Both the position numbers and the translations under genes were made by a program. Shown here piece after piece: positions 10,079 to 21,618 of a stretch of 64,000 bases of DNA (position 1 is its first letter; each line of letters opens with the position of its first letter). The notes under the pieces are model-generated. The model did not search any database, had not been told where the DNA came from, and was given only the letters and a program-made list of their open reading frames with translations. Origin of the DNA: Ceraceosorus guamensis (Eukaryota; Basidiomycota; Exobasidiomycetes; Ceraceosorales; Ceraceosoraceae); assembly GCF_003144195.1 (NCBI RefSeq), contig NW_020290050.1, forward strand, positions 1-64,000. The letters are read 5' to 3'.

Positions 10079-13000
10079 ATGCCTTCCCTCAGCCAGCAGG
10101 ATGGAGACATGCAGTCCGAGTCTGAGCCGATGATGGCCGTCGTTGGCATGGCTTGCAGGCTAGCCGCGCCAAGCGAAGCAGACGCTGATTTGGACAAAGC
10201 TGGCTTCTGGCAGCTTCTTCTTGATGGCAAGTCTGCTGTTCGGCACATCGATCCTAGCTCCTTCCATGCTGAAGCGTGAGTCGGGCGAGTGGAGCGATGT
10301 TGCACGTCTCTTGAGCTTCCGTCTAGGCCTCCTCTCTCACTACTTTTGCCCCCCTCCCCGTCTCAGCTGGGTGGGCCGCGGCCCAGGTACCATCTGCACA
10401 CCACAAGCGGCCACTCTGCGAGACAAGCACATGGTGGACTGGAGCTCTTTTGGAATGACCAAACGAGAAGGGCGCCGCGTCAACCTGGCCACTCTGCTCT
10501 CCCTCGAGATCGCACTGGAAGCTTTGCAAGACAGCGGCATCAAGACGCGCGGCGCTCCTGTCGGCGTGTTTATCGGCGGCTCGCCGACGCCAGAGCCGTT
10601 GCTGCAAGATGAAGCTTACCAGGCAGACGAGTACTATCAGACAGGGCGCACCGCGTGTATGCTCGCCAATCGCATCAGCCACGCGTTCGACCTTCGAGGC
10701 CCAAGCTGCAATACAGACACTGCCTGCTCTGCCAGCCTCACAGCGCTGCATCTCGCCATCAATTCTCTGCGCAACAAGGAATGTAGCGCAGCCTTGGTTG
10801 CTAGCGCAAATCTGATGCTGCGCATCGAGGACATGATCGGCTTCAGTCAGCTCGGCGTGCTCAGCCCGACGGGCAAGTGCAGCAGCTTCAGCCAGGAGGC
10901 CGACGGCTACGTTCGTGGTGAAGGTCTAGCCGCAGTGGTCATCAAGCCGCTCAGCACAGCTGTGGCAGACGGCGACTTTGTCTACGCCACCATTCTCGGC
11001 ACGAGCATAAACTCGAACGGTCGCTCTGCTCTCTCGCTCGCCAGCCCATCTGGCCCTTCGCAACTGGAGTGCATCGAGGCTGCGTGGCGGCAGGCCGGCT
11101 TGAGCCCGTCTGTCGTCGACTATTTGGAGCTGCACGCGACCGGCACTCGCGTTGGGGATTCGATCGAGCTCAATGCCGCTGGCCCCTATTTCTGCAATGG
11201 CCGCGCATCGCGACCTCTGACGATTGGCTCTCTGAAGCCAAACTTTGGGCATACAGAATACGCTGCTTCACTCGTCTCGCTCATGAAATGCGTCATGATC
11301 CTGCGTCAAGGAGTAGTTCCGCCTCAAATCAACTTCAAAACTCCATCCTCGCGAATCAAGTGAGTGGGCCTCCCGCTTGTGAGACCGTGCTGAACTGACC
11401 GTTGATGCGCACGCCTTTCAGCTGGTCAGCTTTCAATGCACATGTACCCTCATCTGCTGCAGGACTTACACGAGCAGACAAGCACCTCGGAGTGGCCGCG
11501 CTGACGAGTTCGGGATTTGGGGGCGCAAATGGGCACGTGGTGCTCCAAGAGTATCGCAACGATGCTCTGCAGCATCGTGATAGCGCGAGTAGTGCCCGCG
11601 ATCAAGTCAAGTCCTCGACTCCTCAGCTGTGGTTTGTGGGCGCAATGACTGGACAAGCCTTGCAAAAGGTGAGGAGCCTGGTGCACCCGCGGGAGCAGAG
11701 ACTCGGCTCACACCATGTCATACTTCTCTGCGCAGTTGGTGCAAGAGTACTCCAATGTGCAGCAGCCAGACGTCTCGCAGACGCAGCTGGCTCTCAGTGT
11801 CGCTCGCAGAGCTAGACAGATGCCATGGAGGTGCTACTACGTGTCAAATGTGATCAGCAACAGTCCCAAATCGCTGACGAGCTCGATGGTTTCTCATGAA
11901 TCTGTAGAAGGGCCGCTGCTCGTGTTTGCAGGCCAAGGTCCGCAACATCAGCACATGGGTAAATCATTGTACTCCACTTACTCGGTCTTCAAAAGGTCCA
12001 TCGATGAGCTCGACGAGATTTACAAGGACAAGACGAAACGAAGCCTGATTCATGATTACGGTCTTTTTGGCGATTCAAAGGCTACCGTTGCCCTCACGGA
12101 AGGCGGTGTGTGGCCAGTGCAGATCATGTTACCAGCTCTAGCCGCGCTTCAAATGGCGCTCTTTGATTTGTTCAGTAGCTGGAACCTTCGAGTGAGTAGA
12201 CGCAGGGATGAGAATACTGCCTCTCTCGTGCAACCAGACTCACGTCGGCACACTTCTGGCGCAAAGGCAAGCGCAGTGATGGGTCACTCGGCTGGAGAAA
12301 CAGCTGCCATGTATGCCTGCGGAGCAATCTCTCGCACAATGGCCATGGAGCTTGCCATTGCAAGGTCCACGGCTATGAGCTCTGTGCAGTCGCGCGAACA
12401 TGGAATGGCGGTGGTCCACTGCTCGGCTCCTACAGGTCAGCGCTTACTAGCGCAATGGCGTGCTTCGAAGGGCTCTGCGCATTTCACAATCGATCTTGCG
12501 GCCTTCAACAGCCCGGAGGCTCTTTTGGTATCCGGGCATCGAGCAGCTCTCGAAGAACTCTGCTCGGACGCAAAAGGCAGAGGCTTCTTTGCAAGGGTAC
12601 TGCCCACCGAAGTTCCCGTTCATTCTTCCCTCATGGAGGCTTGCAAGTCCGAATACCTCCGAGAGGTGACCGCGATTTTTGATCGCCACGCACAGCATGG
12701 CAAGGCTGCCGCAGCATTCGCACCTCGAATTCCGTTTGTGAGCACAGTGAGCGGCCAATTTGACTGCGGGCCTTTTACGCCTGCCCACGTTTGGCGTAAT
12801 GCACGTCATGCGGTCCAATTTTGGCCAGCTCTGGCTTCTTGGCGGCGGGAGCATGGCCCAGAGTCTCCGAAAGCCCCGAGAATCCTCGAGATGGCGCCGC
12901 ATCCTGTACTCTCCGCCTACATAGGCGCGTGCGTTTTGGACCATCCTGCCGCGCTGTGTCCGCTGCATCGAGCCAAGGCTCACACAGATTCCGAGGCGGT

Positions 13001-16000
13001 CTTTGTCGAGGAGCTACAAGCGCTGTATCGCACCACTGGGCAGCTCCTGGTCGACGGCCACGACCTCGACCTTGGGCAGATATTTGGAGGTCAAGCCACA
13101 GATCTCGTCAAACATCCGCGTCATCCCCTTGTGCGGGAAGAGCGTCCTCTGCTGCTCGATCACACCGCCACACGCGACGCTCATCGATCTGCGAGTCGCC
13201 CATTGCACGCCCAACCTGGCGGGAACCTTTTGCTCAGCGCGGACACGCACCCAGACTTGGCCGATCACGTCATTCGAGGCAGCCCTATTTTACCTGCCAC
13301 AGGTGAGCAGCGAAAGCGAAAAATCCAGCGACTTTTGACGCATCGCTAATCACCTGCTCCGTTTTACTGTTGCCCTCAGGTTTTCTCGAGGCGGCGTGGG
13401 AAGCTGTAGAGCGGTTTGAGACAGGCGGCTTCCCCTTGGAAGTGCGCGACCTCGTCTTTCCCTTGGCCCTGCCTCTCAAGACTGAGGGCCTGCCTTGGAA
13501 AATACGTTCTGCTGCCACAGCCGGTGCGAGCTGGTCCTTCTCCGTCGTTGACCATGCTGGAACGAGGACGGTACGTATCACCCGCTTCTGCGGTGAACAC
13601 ACCGCATTCTACTTAGTGTCCCTCGCCTCCTGCATCACAGAGAGATCATGCTACCGCTCAATTGATACGTTCTTCCAAGGCGAGGCAACCGAGGATCGAT
13701 GTGAGCTCAGCTCGAAAAATGTGCTCTCAAGTGTTGGACGGAGAAGAAGCACTCAAGCTTTATAACCTGGACGACTTTGAATCCGTTTTTCGGCGCATGA
13801 CTACCATCGAGTTTGGGGTGGACGTAGCGGTGGTCAGTGTCCGGGGCCTCGAGACTGAGGATAAAGCCAAGCTGCAAAGGTGCGTCGCACTCTCGATTCG
13901 CGAATACAGCGTGCCACACGAGTTGATCTTGTCCCTCGCTTCGTTCAGACCCAAGGACTATTTGCTGCATCCGGCGCTCTTAGATGCTGCCCTGCAGGCT
14001 ACAGGCTGCCTAGCACTGCGCGGATGCGGCTCTGCGCTGCACGGAAATTTCTTCTTGCCAGCCGGAATCGAGCGCAGTATCCTCTTCGAGGACGCCTCGC
14101 CCAATGCTGACTATGTAGGCGTCTGTCGAAGAGTGAGTTGGACCCCAGAAGCTTGCATGTTCGACGTGCAGCTGTGCGATTCGGCTAGTCAGCGATGCGT
14201 TGCTTCTCTGCAAGGCGTCAAGATGCAACGACACCAATCTACTGCTGCTGGACCTCCTAGCAACAGACACACGATACTATGGCAACCTGTGGCCAACCAG
14301 CCTGCAAGCAAGTCGTCGTTCCGGCTGCCCAACGACCAATCTTGGACTTTCAGGGAAGACATTTTCGAAGCACTTGACGCGCACTGCCATCGCCTTTTGA
14401 AGCGAGCTCCGGACGCTTTCGCCTCTCGCCCAGACTTGCCGCTAGATCGATTTCGGTACTCCACTTGGGCAAGAGCGCAAGTACTCTCCTCTCGGTGTGA
14501 CTGCACCAACTTCTCAGTTGCGCTTGCAGATACGGCCACCGCATTGTTCGAAGCTCCGCTTCGAATTGCCAAGATTCTGCCCAGGGTCGCTGTGGATGGT
14601 CAAGTGAGTGTGTATCGTCTCGGACTCCATCTTCGTCGCAGACTGACAATGCAGCCTCGCATAGGCCTCGATTGCTGCCCTCTTTTCTGACGACTTGATG
14701 ACAGAATTCTACAGACAGTGGGTCAGCTTAGATCCAGTGTTCTCCCAGGCAGCGCAAGCATTCGCAGATGCGCTCGAGTCTTGTTACACATCTGGCAAGA
14801 AGGTCGTTCGAGTTCTCGAAGTCGGCGCCGGGACTGGACTCTGGACAAATATGTGCATGGACGCCATCGAGCAAGTGTGCCAGTCTGCCAAAGACCTTAC
14901 CGTCGAGTTTGTCGTAACAGACGCGTCGGCCGCTCTTGCACAGCAAGCCGCGGCGCTTGTCAGGGCTCCGCACAAGTCGGTTGCCAAAAAACTTGACCTG
15001 AACAAGAGGCGACAGGAACAAGACGTGGGAGGCGTCTTTGACGTCGTAACTTGCTGTGAGTTTGACATACTTTCGCGACGCTGCAATCCCCCCTCTTGCT
15101 GATACTCGCTCTGCGTGTGCTGCTTCATGATCACGACTAGTCGATGTGCTGCATGTTCTTCCAAAAGCTGCTGCCGCCGTCGAGTCCGTCGCTCGCTTGC
15201 TGGCACCTTGCGGCTTCTTTGTCCTGATAGACCTCAACGGTCTCGAATGGCAGGACCGGCATGGAAGTCTGTGGATGGACTACGTCATGGGCACTTTTCA
15301 AGAGTGGCATGGATATACGGACGACAGACGCCACATTACCATGAGCCCTGCGGAGTGGACGAAGCTGCTAGCCGCCTTCAAGTTAGACGTCTTGCACTCT
15401 CTCGCTCCTGCTTGCAAGACCATCAGCCACTTTTGTCTGACAGCGCAACTTTGCCCAGGAGCGTCTACGCCGATTGATGTCCCTCGACGCGTGATCGAGT
15501 ACATCCCCTTTCATGCTGGGAGCGAAGAGGAGCTGGTGCAGCTCATTGATGCCCTCGATCGTAGGGAAGCACGTACCCTGGCCCTGATTCACGCTTCGGA
15601 CAACCCCTCCTCTCAAGTGATCATTGGTCTATCAAGAACAATTCGAAACGAGGTCAGCGCGACTGACATCATCCTCGTGCTGGATGCATCCTTTTCGGTC
15701 CAAGCAAAAGCTTCAAAGGATCGACTTGAGCTGCTTCAGTCCAGACTCGGCTGCGGCTTCGACGATTTGGTCGAGGGAGACGACCTCGAATTTTGGATCG
15801 ATCGCTCTTCTAGCGTGTTTGTGCCACGCTTGATACGTCTTGCCGACCCCGAGATATTTGCAAGCTCTGCGGCAGAACCTTTCTGGGTCCGCAATGCGGA
15901 AGGTCAACGTCAAGTGACCTACCCTCCCTTCGTAGACGAAGGAGAGCAAGCTTATCACGTGGACGAGAGGCTTGACATCAGCGCGAATGCTGCTCTTGCA

Positions 16001-18723
16001 TGCTGTCGACGTGTGAGCCCGGCAGCAGAAGACTCTCCATCTGCTGCGTTCGTCATTCTGACGAGCGCTCCGGTAGCGAGCTTTGTGGTGGCGTCAGAGG
16101 TGGAGACCATCGAAGTTTGCGGCGCATCACGCCCATCGCTTGCGGCCATCCTACCTGCTTTGCTGGATGCTGTTGTCAGCGACGGCTGCACTCGTAGCGA
16201 GGCTGGATTGGCCCTAATCAGCAGCGGAAGCGCCTCACTTGATCAAGCGTTGTCTCGAGCGCTGAAGACGATGGGCATGAACGTCAAGCAGCTCTCGGAC
16301 TTCGGAGAGGACTGGTCGTGGGAGCTCCGGTCTTGTCGCTCGGAGCTGTTGCTGGTCACCAACGACAGCAAAGACGTGCAAGAACTTTGGCGCACGCTGT
16401 CGCCGAAAGGCCACAGGATTGTTCTTGAAGACCATTTGCGGCACATCTTTCGCCGCCACAGCTCAATCTCGATCAGCCAGACACAAGTCGAAAAGCTGCT
16501 TCCCTTGGCGGACTCCGCTCCACTCGTGAAGAAGGGACTCGGACGACAGACCCTTTTGTTCAATCCTCGCAAAGCGTACCTCTGTGTCGGAGGCTGCAAC
16601 GACCTCGGTCTGAGGATGGCTGCTTGGATGAGGCAAAGAGGTGCTCGTACGGTCATTCTTGCGTCGCGATCCGGCCGCAATGCATTTGCGAAGAAAGGTG
16701 AGTGTGACATTTTCGAACGCGCAATGATCACATCATGCCGATCGCTGACCTCGGTACATTTGCACTGGCAGCATCGGCCATGTCTGTTGACACGCACGAG
16801 CTTCTTCGGTACCTGCAAACGGCCGCAGGTTTCGATCTTCGTATCGAGACGCTTGACGCATCAAGCACGACGTCCGTCAACGCATTCTGGCAACAGCTGA
16901 ATATCCAAATTGGTGGCATCTTCCTCGTTGCTGCCGATATTCGCGACGCGCCTTTTTCGGCACAAACACAAGCCCGCTTCGAAGCATCCTACGGCGCCAA
17001 GGGTGTTGCTTTGACCAACATGCTTTCAACCGCTGGACATGCCACGTCCGATCTTGACTTTGTGATCGCAACTTCATCGCTTGCTTCTTTGGTCGGTAAC
17101 TCGGGCCAGAGCAGCTATGCAGCTGCTGGAAGCGGCCTCGAAGCGATTGCCGCGATCAGCCAAAAGACTCTTGCAGTGGCTCTTCCGCCACTTCTCGATG
17201 GAGGCTCGTACATTCGCACCTTGTCGGGAACACAAGGGCGAGCTCACGCATCGCTCATCTCGCTCGGGCAAACTTTGGGCATCACCTTTGAGCAGCTCTT
17301 TTGGATTTTCGAAGATGCTCTGCATCTCATCGAGGACGGCGTGGTCATCAATGGCTACTACGTTCCGGATGTTGACATCCAATCGCTGCAATTGCTTTCG
17401 CCTCTTCAAGCGTCATGCTGGCGGCATTTGATGCACGATACACGCGCAAGTCAGGCCGCTGATTCAGCAAAGGTGATCAAAAGCCCTAAAGGCTTGGTGG
17501 AAGAAGCTCTTGGTGCTCAGTCTGACTCGCTGGACGAAAGAGCACCCTTGAGCTCTCTCGGTCTAGACTCGCTCACAGCGGTCAAGCTATCTGGCCTGCT
17601 CAAGCGCCAATTTGGTCTGAGCTTTACGCAAATGCAGCTGTTAGGAGCAACTACGTTGCGAGACATTCAAGCCTCGTCGGAAGTCGCGCAGCCCAATGGC
17701 AATTCCGCTTCGAACGGGACCGCAAAAGGCTCAGCTAGCTTGGACTCCGCCGCTGACACATGCGTCGTGCATCTTAATGACGTGACGAACGGTGATCCGC
17801 TGTTCCTGATACATGGCGCGGGAGGTAGCATTGCCTACTTTGCAAATGTTGCGGCTTTACTGCCTTGCCCTGTCTACGGTGTTCGGGAGACTACCGAGTC
17901 AGCGCGATTAGACGACTTGGACGAGGTGGCGGAGGTATACTTGAGAGAAATTCGCAAAGTACAGCCACAAGGGAGACTCCGACTAGGTGCATTCTCTGGC
18001 GGAGTCATCACCAGTCTGAAGATTGTGCAGAGCATGAAGATGACGCCCGTTGAGGATGGCGTTCTGGGACTCGTTTTCCTGGATCATTCTCCCTCGATGT
18101 TTTTATCTTCGTGGGCGGACAATCTCGCCACGATTCTTGGCGGCGATGCAAATCCATTGGACGACATTCTTCGTCGGACCATGCGCGCTGCAATTGCAGA
18201 CCGGGAGCCTATTTTCGATGCAGCCATCGCCGCCCAGCTGGACCTGTTCTGGGCCAAAGAAGCCAGCTCTGGACAACAGAAGCCCGTCGTGTCGACTGGA
18301 GAAATCGCAAATTGGGTGCCCAAATTTGTGGAAACATTCCGCCGACACTCTCGCCAGAGCACGATTGCCATGCAAAAGATGGGAGCACTTCCATCGGACT
18401 CGAATCGATTTGACACGGACCGCTTCGTCCAGAATGTGCGCTCGGTTTTTGCGGCGCCCGACGGCGGGTATCTGCCAATCCTTTTGGTCAAGCAGGCGGC
18501 GGGCATCTGCACGACTGCGACTTCGCGCGCGGGAGACGCGACCAGCGGCAAGTATGAGTGGCGCGAGGATGATCTCGGACTACGAGCAGTAATTCCGAGC
18601 GCTCAAGTCGTGACGCAAGGAGGCTCACACTACGCTCAATTTGGCTCCCCGAATACACTCAAACATTCGCGAGTAGCGGCCGATTTGGCTTCGAAATTGG
18701 ACGCTTTCTTTGCGTCTTTGTAA
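10079..18723 (+). CDS. Type I polyketide synthase, KS-AT-DH-MT-(ER)-KR-ACP-TE
   Basis: Ten exons give 2,660 residues: 10079-10275, 10367-11359, 11422-11668, 11736-12191, 12267-13302, 13380-13570, 13641-14603, 14665-15055, 15141-16697 and 16772-18723; all phases agree. KS has Cys186 in DTACSAS, His322 in HATGT and His361 in NFGHTE. AT has GHSAGE with Ser639. DH has HVIRGSPILP (His about 964) and DAALQ (Asp1155). The methyltransferase has LEVGAGTG near 1412. A region of about 190 residues before KR resembles a decayed enoylreductase. KR has GGCNDLG instead of the usual GGxGGLG; Tyr2126 is kept but the nearby Asn is Gly. ACP has GLDSL (Ser2277). A C-terminal thioesterase has GAFSGG (Ser2419) and His2630. 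This is the reducing fungal plan, but a C-terminal thioesterase is unusual there. The start is the first ATG before KS. Product unknown. Confidence 0.93.
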
Positions 18724-19455
18724 CATCCCTATCGCCTTTGCCTTGCTTTGTTCCGTTGCGGCGAGCCGAAATAGACACTATCAAACGAGTGCTGCACCTC
18801 GCGCGAACCTTGTGCTTTCTTCACTCCAACATCTTGACTGTCCCCTGAGAACCTTCTGTAGAGGTCGGCGCGGCGACGCCACTGATCTTCAACTCTTTGA
18901 TCTCTTCCACCCCTCACTGGTCGCTCAGGAGATTCGGTCGGTAGCCAGGAAGATAGTTGTGTTAAATTGTGTCGATGCTGACAAGCTCGGGGTTCGGAGA
19001 CAAGCATCGAGCCGCGTTCCGCCGCAACTTGGCCTTCGACGAAGATCCGACAGCTTCTTGAAAAGCGCGCCCATACCCTGCCCTAGGATACTAGTGCGCT
19101 TGTCGAATATACTGAGCACCTGCCATCGACCTCGAAAGAATTGTCCTCCTTCCCACGAATCGGCTTTAAAGAGCAACGCCTCCCAGCCATGCAAATCTTC
19201 CACTCAACGGATGATGTTGTCGATGAATACGCCGAACGCGCAAAAGACTCTCACCAGATCAATGCAGCCCATTTTCATGCCAGAGCCGCGTATCGATCCT
19301 ATTTGATCATCGATCGGTCCTCCGATTGACTGGTCCCCAAAATCGGACCAAAGAAAGGTCCAATCTTGACAAGAGCCAGACAGAGGCAAGAGTCAGCGCG
19401 GCAATGCGTCCGGGTGGCCAAACGGAAATCAACTGTGAGCCGAGCAAAATGTTTT
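18724..19455. other. Intergenic, no supported gene
   Basis: The region between the polyketide-synthase stop and the tRNA. Short frames overlap on both strands and none carries a recognisable domain. Confidence 0.6.
19446..19449 (-). terminator. Pol III terminator of tRNA-Thr
   Basis: A TTTT run on the minus strand, 6 nt past the tRNA 3' end, fits a minimal RNA polymerase III stop. Confidence 0.5.
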
Positions 19456-19574
19456 GCCCCAAAGCCGATTCGAACGACTAACCTCATCATGGTTTATTTC
19501 GCATTAATCACGTGACCTCTCGATCGCATGCGCTAATTACGAGTGACGCGCTCTACCATTGGAGCTATTGGGGC
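19456..19574 (-). tRNA. tRNA-Thr(CGT), split by a 47-nt intron
   Basis: The minus strand folds into a complete cloverleaf. The acceptor stem GCCCCAA pairs with TTGGGGC. The D arm is GCTC-CAATGGTA-GAGC. The anticodon stem CGTCA pairs with TGATG, with one G-T pair. The T arm is AGTCG-TTCGAAT-CGGCT. The anticodon loop CTCGTAA gives anticodon CGT (threonine). An intron of 47 nt sits after the base 3' of the anticodon, the usual site for nuclear tRNA introns. The mature length is 72 nt before CCA addition. Internal A and B box sequences (TAGCTCCAATGG and GTTCGAATC) fit Pol III transcription. Confidence 0.92.
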
Positions 19575-21404
19575 GTCGGTCTGAGGACGCCCTCGTGGCT
19601 TTGTCCAGATATAAAGGAGAGCCTATGGCGCCGTGAATTTGCCCCAATATAAAGGGTACGCTGTCTGTTGCCCATGGGTTGCAACGATGAAATCTCGCGA
19701 TTGCGGTCGACGCGCGCCCCGCTGCTGCGCACTACATGAAGAACCCTGCACCGATCGATGGCGAAAAGCCGAGCCAGATCGTCACGAAGGCAAGCACATG
19801 TGGCTGCACTGACTACTACTACTACTGCGCTGGTCTCGAAGCGCATACAAAAAGAGTTGTGCCTGTTGTGCTGCTTCACTTGCTTCCGTCGAGAAGCGGG
19901 TGCGTGCGGGACGAGATGAGATGCCGCATCACGTTGCGCACTTGCAGCGGTACGTGCTGCGCGCACGTCCGGAGCATCGACCGAGGATGATCCATTTGCT
20001 CCTTGCATGCATAATCAAGCGACGAGGGCATCGATCGAAAAGAGCAAAAAGGTCTTGAATGTCCGTACGATTGCTTCAAGACTTGTACTTTGGCGCGCGT
20101 CACGATGCGCCCCCCTCTCTCTCTCGAATGTACGTCAAGGTGTTGTGGGAGGCCCGGCCGGATGTTCATAGACGCGTACCGTTCCCGTGCGCGTAGGAGG
20201 GGGACCCCCTTCAACCCTGGCAGGTGGATGAATGCCTCACAAAATGTCATGTGCCGCATCGATAATTTGAAAGATGCCAGAGCAGTCAGAGTATGAAGGG
20301 GCCCAAGACGAATCGGCGTCAAGTGACTGGTTTCTGCCTCTTCATTCTTCACAAACTCGGCACACTTGCCACCTAGTCGAGGACTCGCAACGACGGCGGT
20401 AGATGCAGCTTCGCACCTGCTGGCGCAAAACCTCACGGGAGATACGCAAACCTTCACGGCCAACGGGGCTTACCCCACCTGTCGCGTACAGATGCGTTGG
20501 CTCGAGGCGAGACGATGGAAGGCGCTCACGTGGCAGGGCAAACGCGACGTCAAGGTCAAAGAGATGGCCAAGTCAAAAAGTGATGGAGGGCAACGCACGA
20601 TGCGCTGATACGGCGACGCTCGTGTCTGCAAATTTCGCAGTACACAGAAAGCGTGAGAGGCACAAGGGGTTGGATGAGGAGCTAGTGGTAGTGGCTCCTC
20701 CTCGAACCAGACACTCGTGTCTTCCGAGGACGCTCAAACGAGCGCATGACCGCCCCCCACTCGACTCGCGAGCGGCGGCATGATCAGCATGCATCGCCTG
20801 GCAGACCCATGCTAGTGTGGCCTCACAAACACTCATCAACATCGGGCGCTCTAGAAGCAGGTGCTCAAGGGTGCAGGGTCCATCTCCGGCGGCACAAAAA
20901 CCAAGAAAAAAGAAAAAGCAAAAAAAAAAAAATAAAAAACACGCAAAAAGCTTCTCAACAATTACATTCGCAACAAGTCGCAACCGCGCGCCAAACACTC
21001 ATTTTCACTCGTCATTGCGACATTTGCGACATTTGCCAAAATACGATCGAACGCTCTCCCTTTCCTCCTCCTCCTCTTCGAGCCGCGTACTCCCTCCTGC
21101 AGCGTCCGACCCACCCCCCCGCATCGTCCAAGAGAGAAAAAAAAAAAAAAAGTCCAGCGAAGCGTAGCACCTCGCACCGATCCAGACGCGACATCGCCCA
21201 CCCAAATCCACACTTGCGCGCGCGCGCGCGCCGTTCAAAACAAGTTCCCATCTGCTGAGAAGCGTTTGCGCGAACGCAAGCTTGCCGTGATTCATTTCCC
21301 TCGCCATCGATGGGGTCGGTCCCGTTTGGGGGGGGCTAAAGCTACAAGGAAGAGTGTGGGAGGGCGTATCTAGCCAGCCAGCCAGCCAGCACCAGCGCAA
21401 CTTT
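19575..21404. other. Intergenic, no supported gene
   Basis: A 1.8 kb stretch with several overlapping frames on both strands, the longest about 195 codons at 19876-20463 (minus), none with family features. A-rich tracts lie at 20900-20945 and 21137-21150. I see no RNA gene. Confidence 0.55.
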
Positions 21405-21585
21405 TCAGGAATCAGCAGCAGCGAGAACATGTTCCGATGCTGTTGAAACTCCTTCTCGCCCTTCTTCCCGCCCTTCTTGCGGAGCTTTCGCAGCTGTGTC
21501 GGAATCATGCATCTCGACGTCCGCGAGTGGCATACCCGCAGTCGCGCGCGCCTCTTCTCGAGGAGGCGCAGCCGTAGTCGTATGT

Positions 21586-21618
<33 letters not shown>

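Noticed and set aside
19876-20463. 195-codon minus-strand frame as a gene
   Set aside because: No family motif, no supporting splice pattern and overlapping frames on the other strand.
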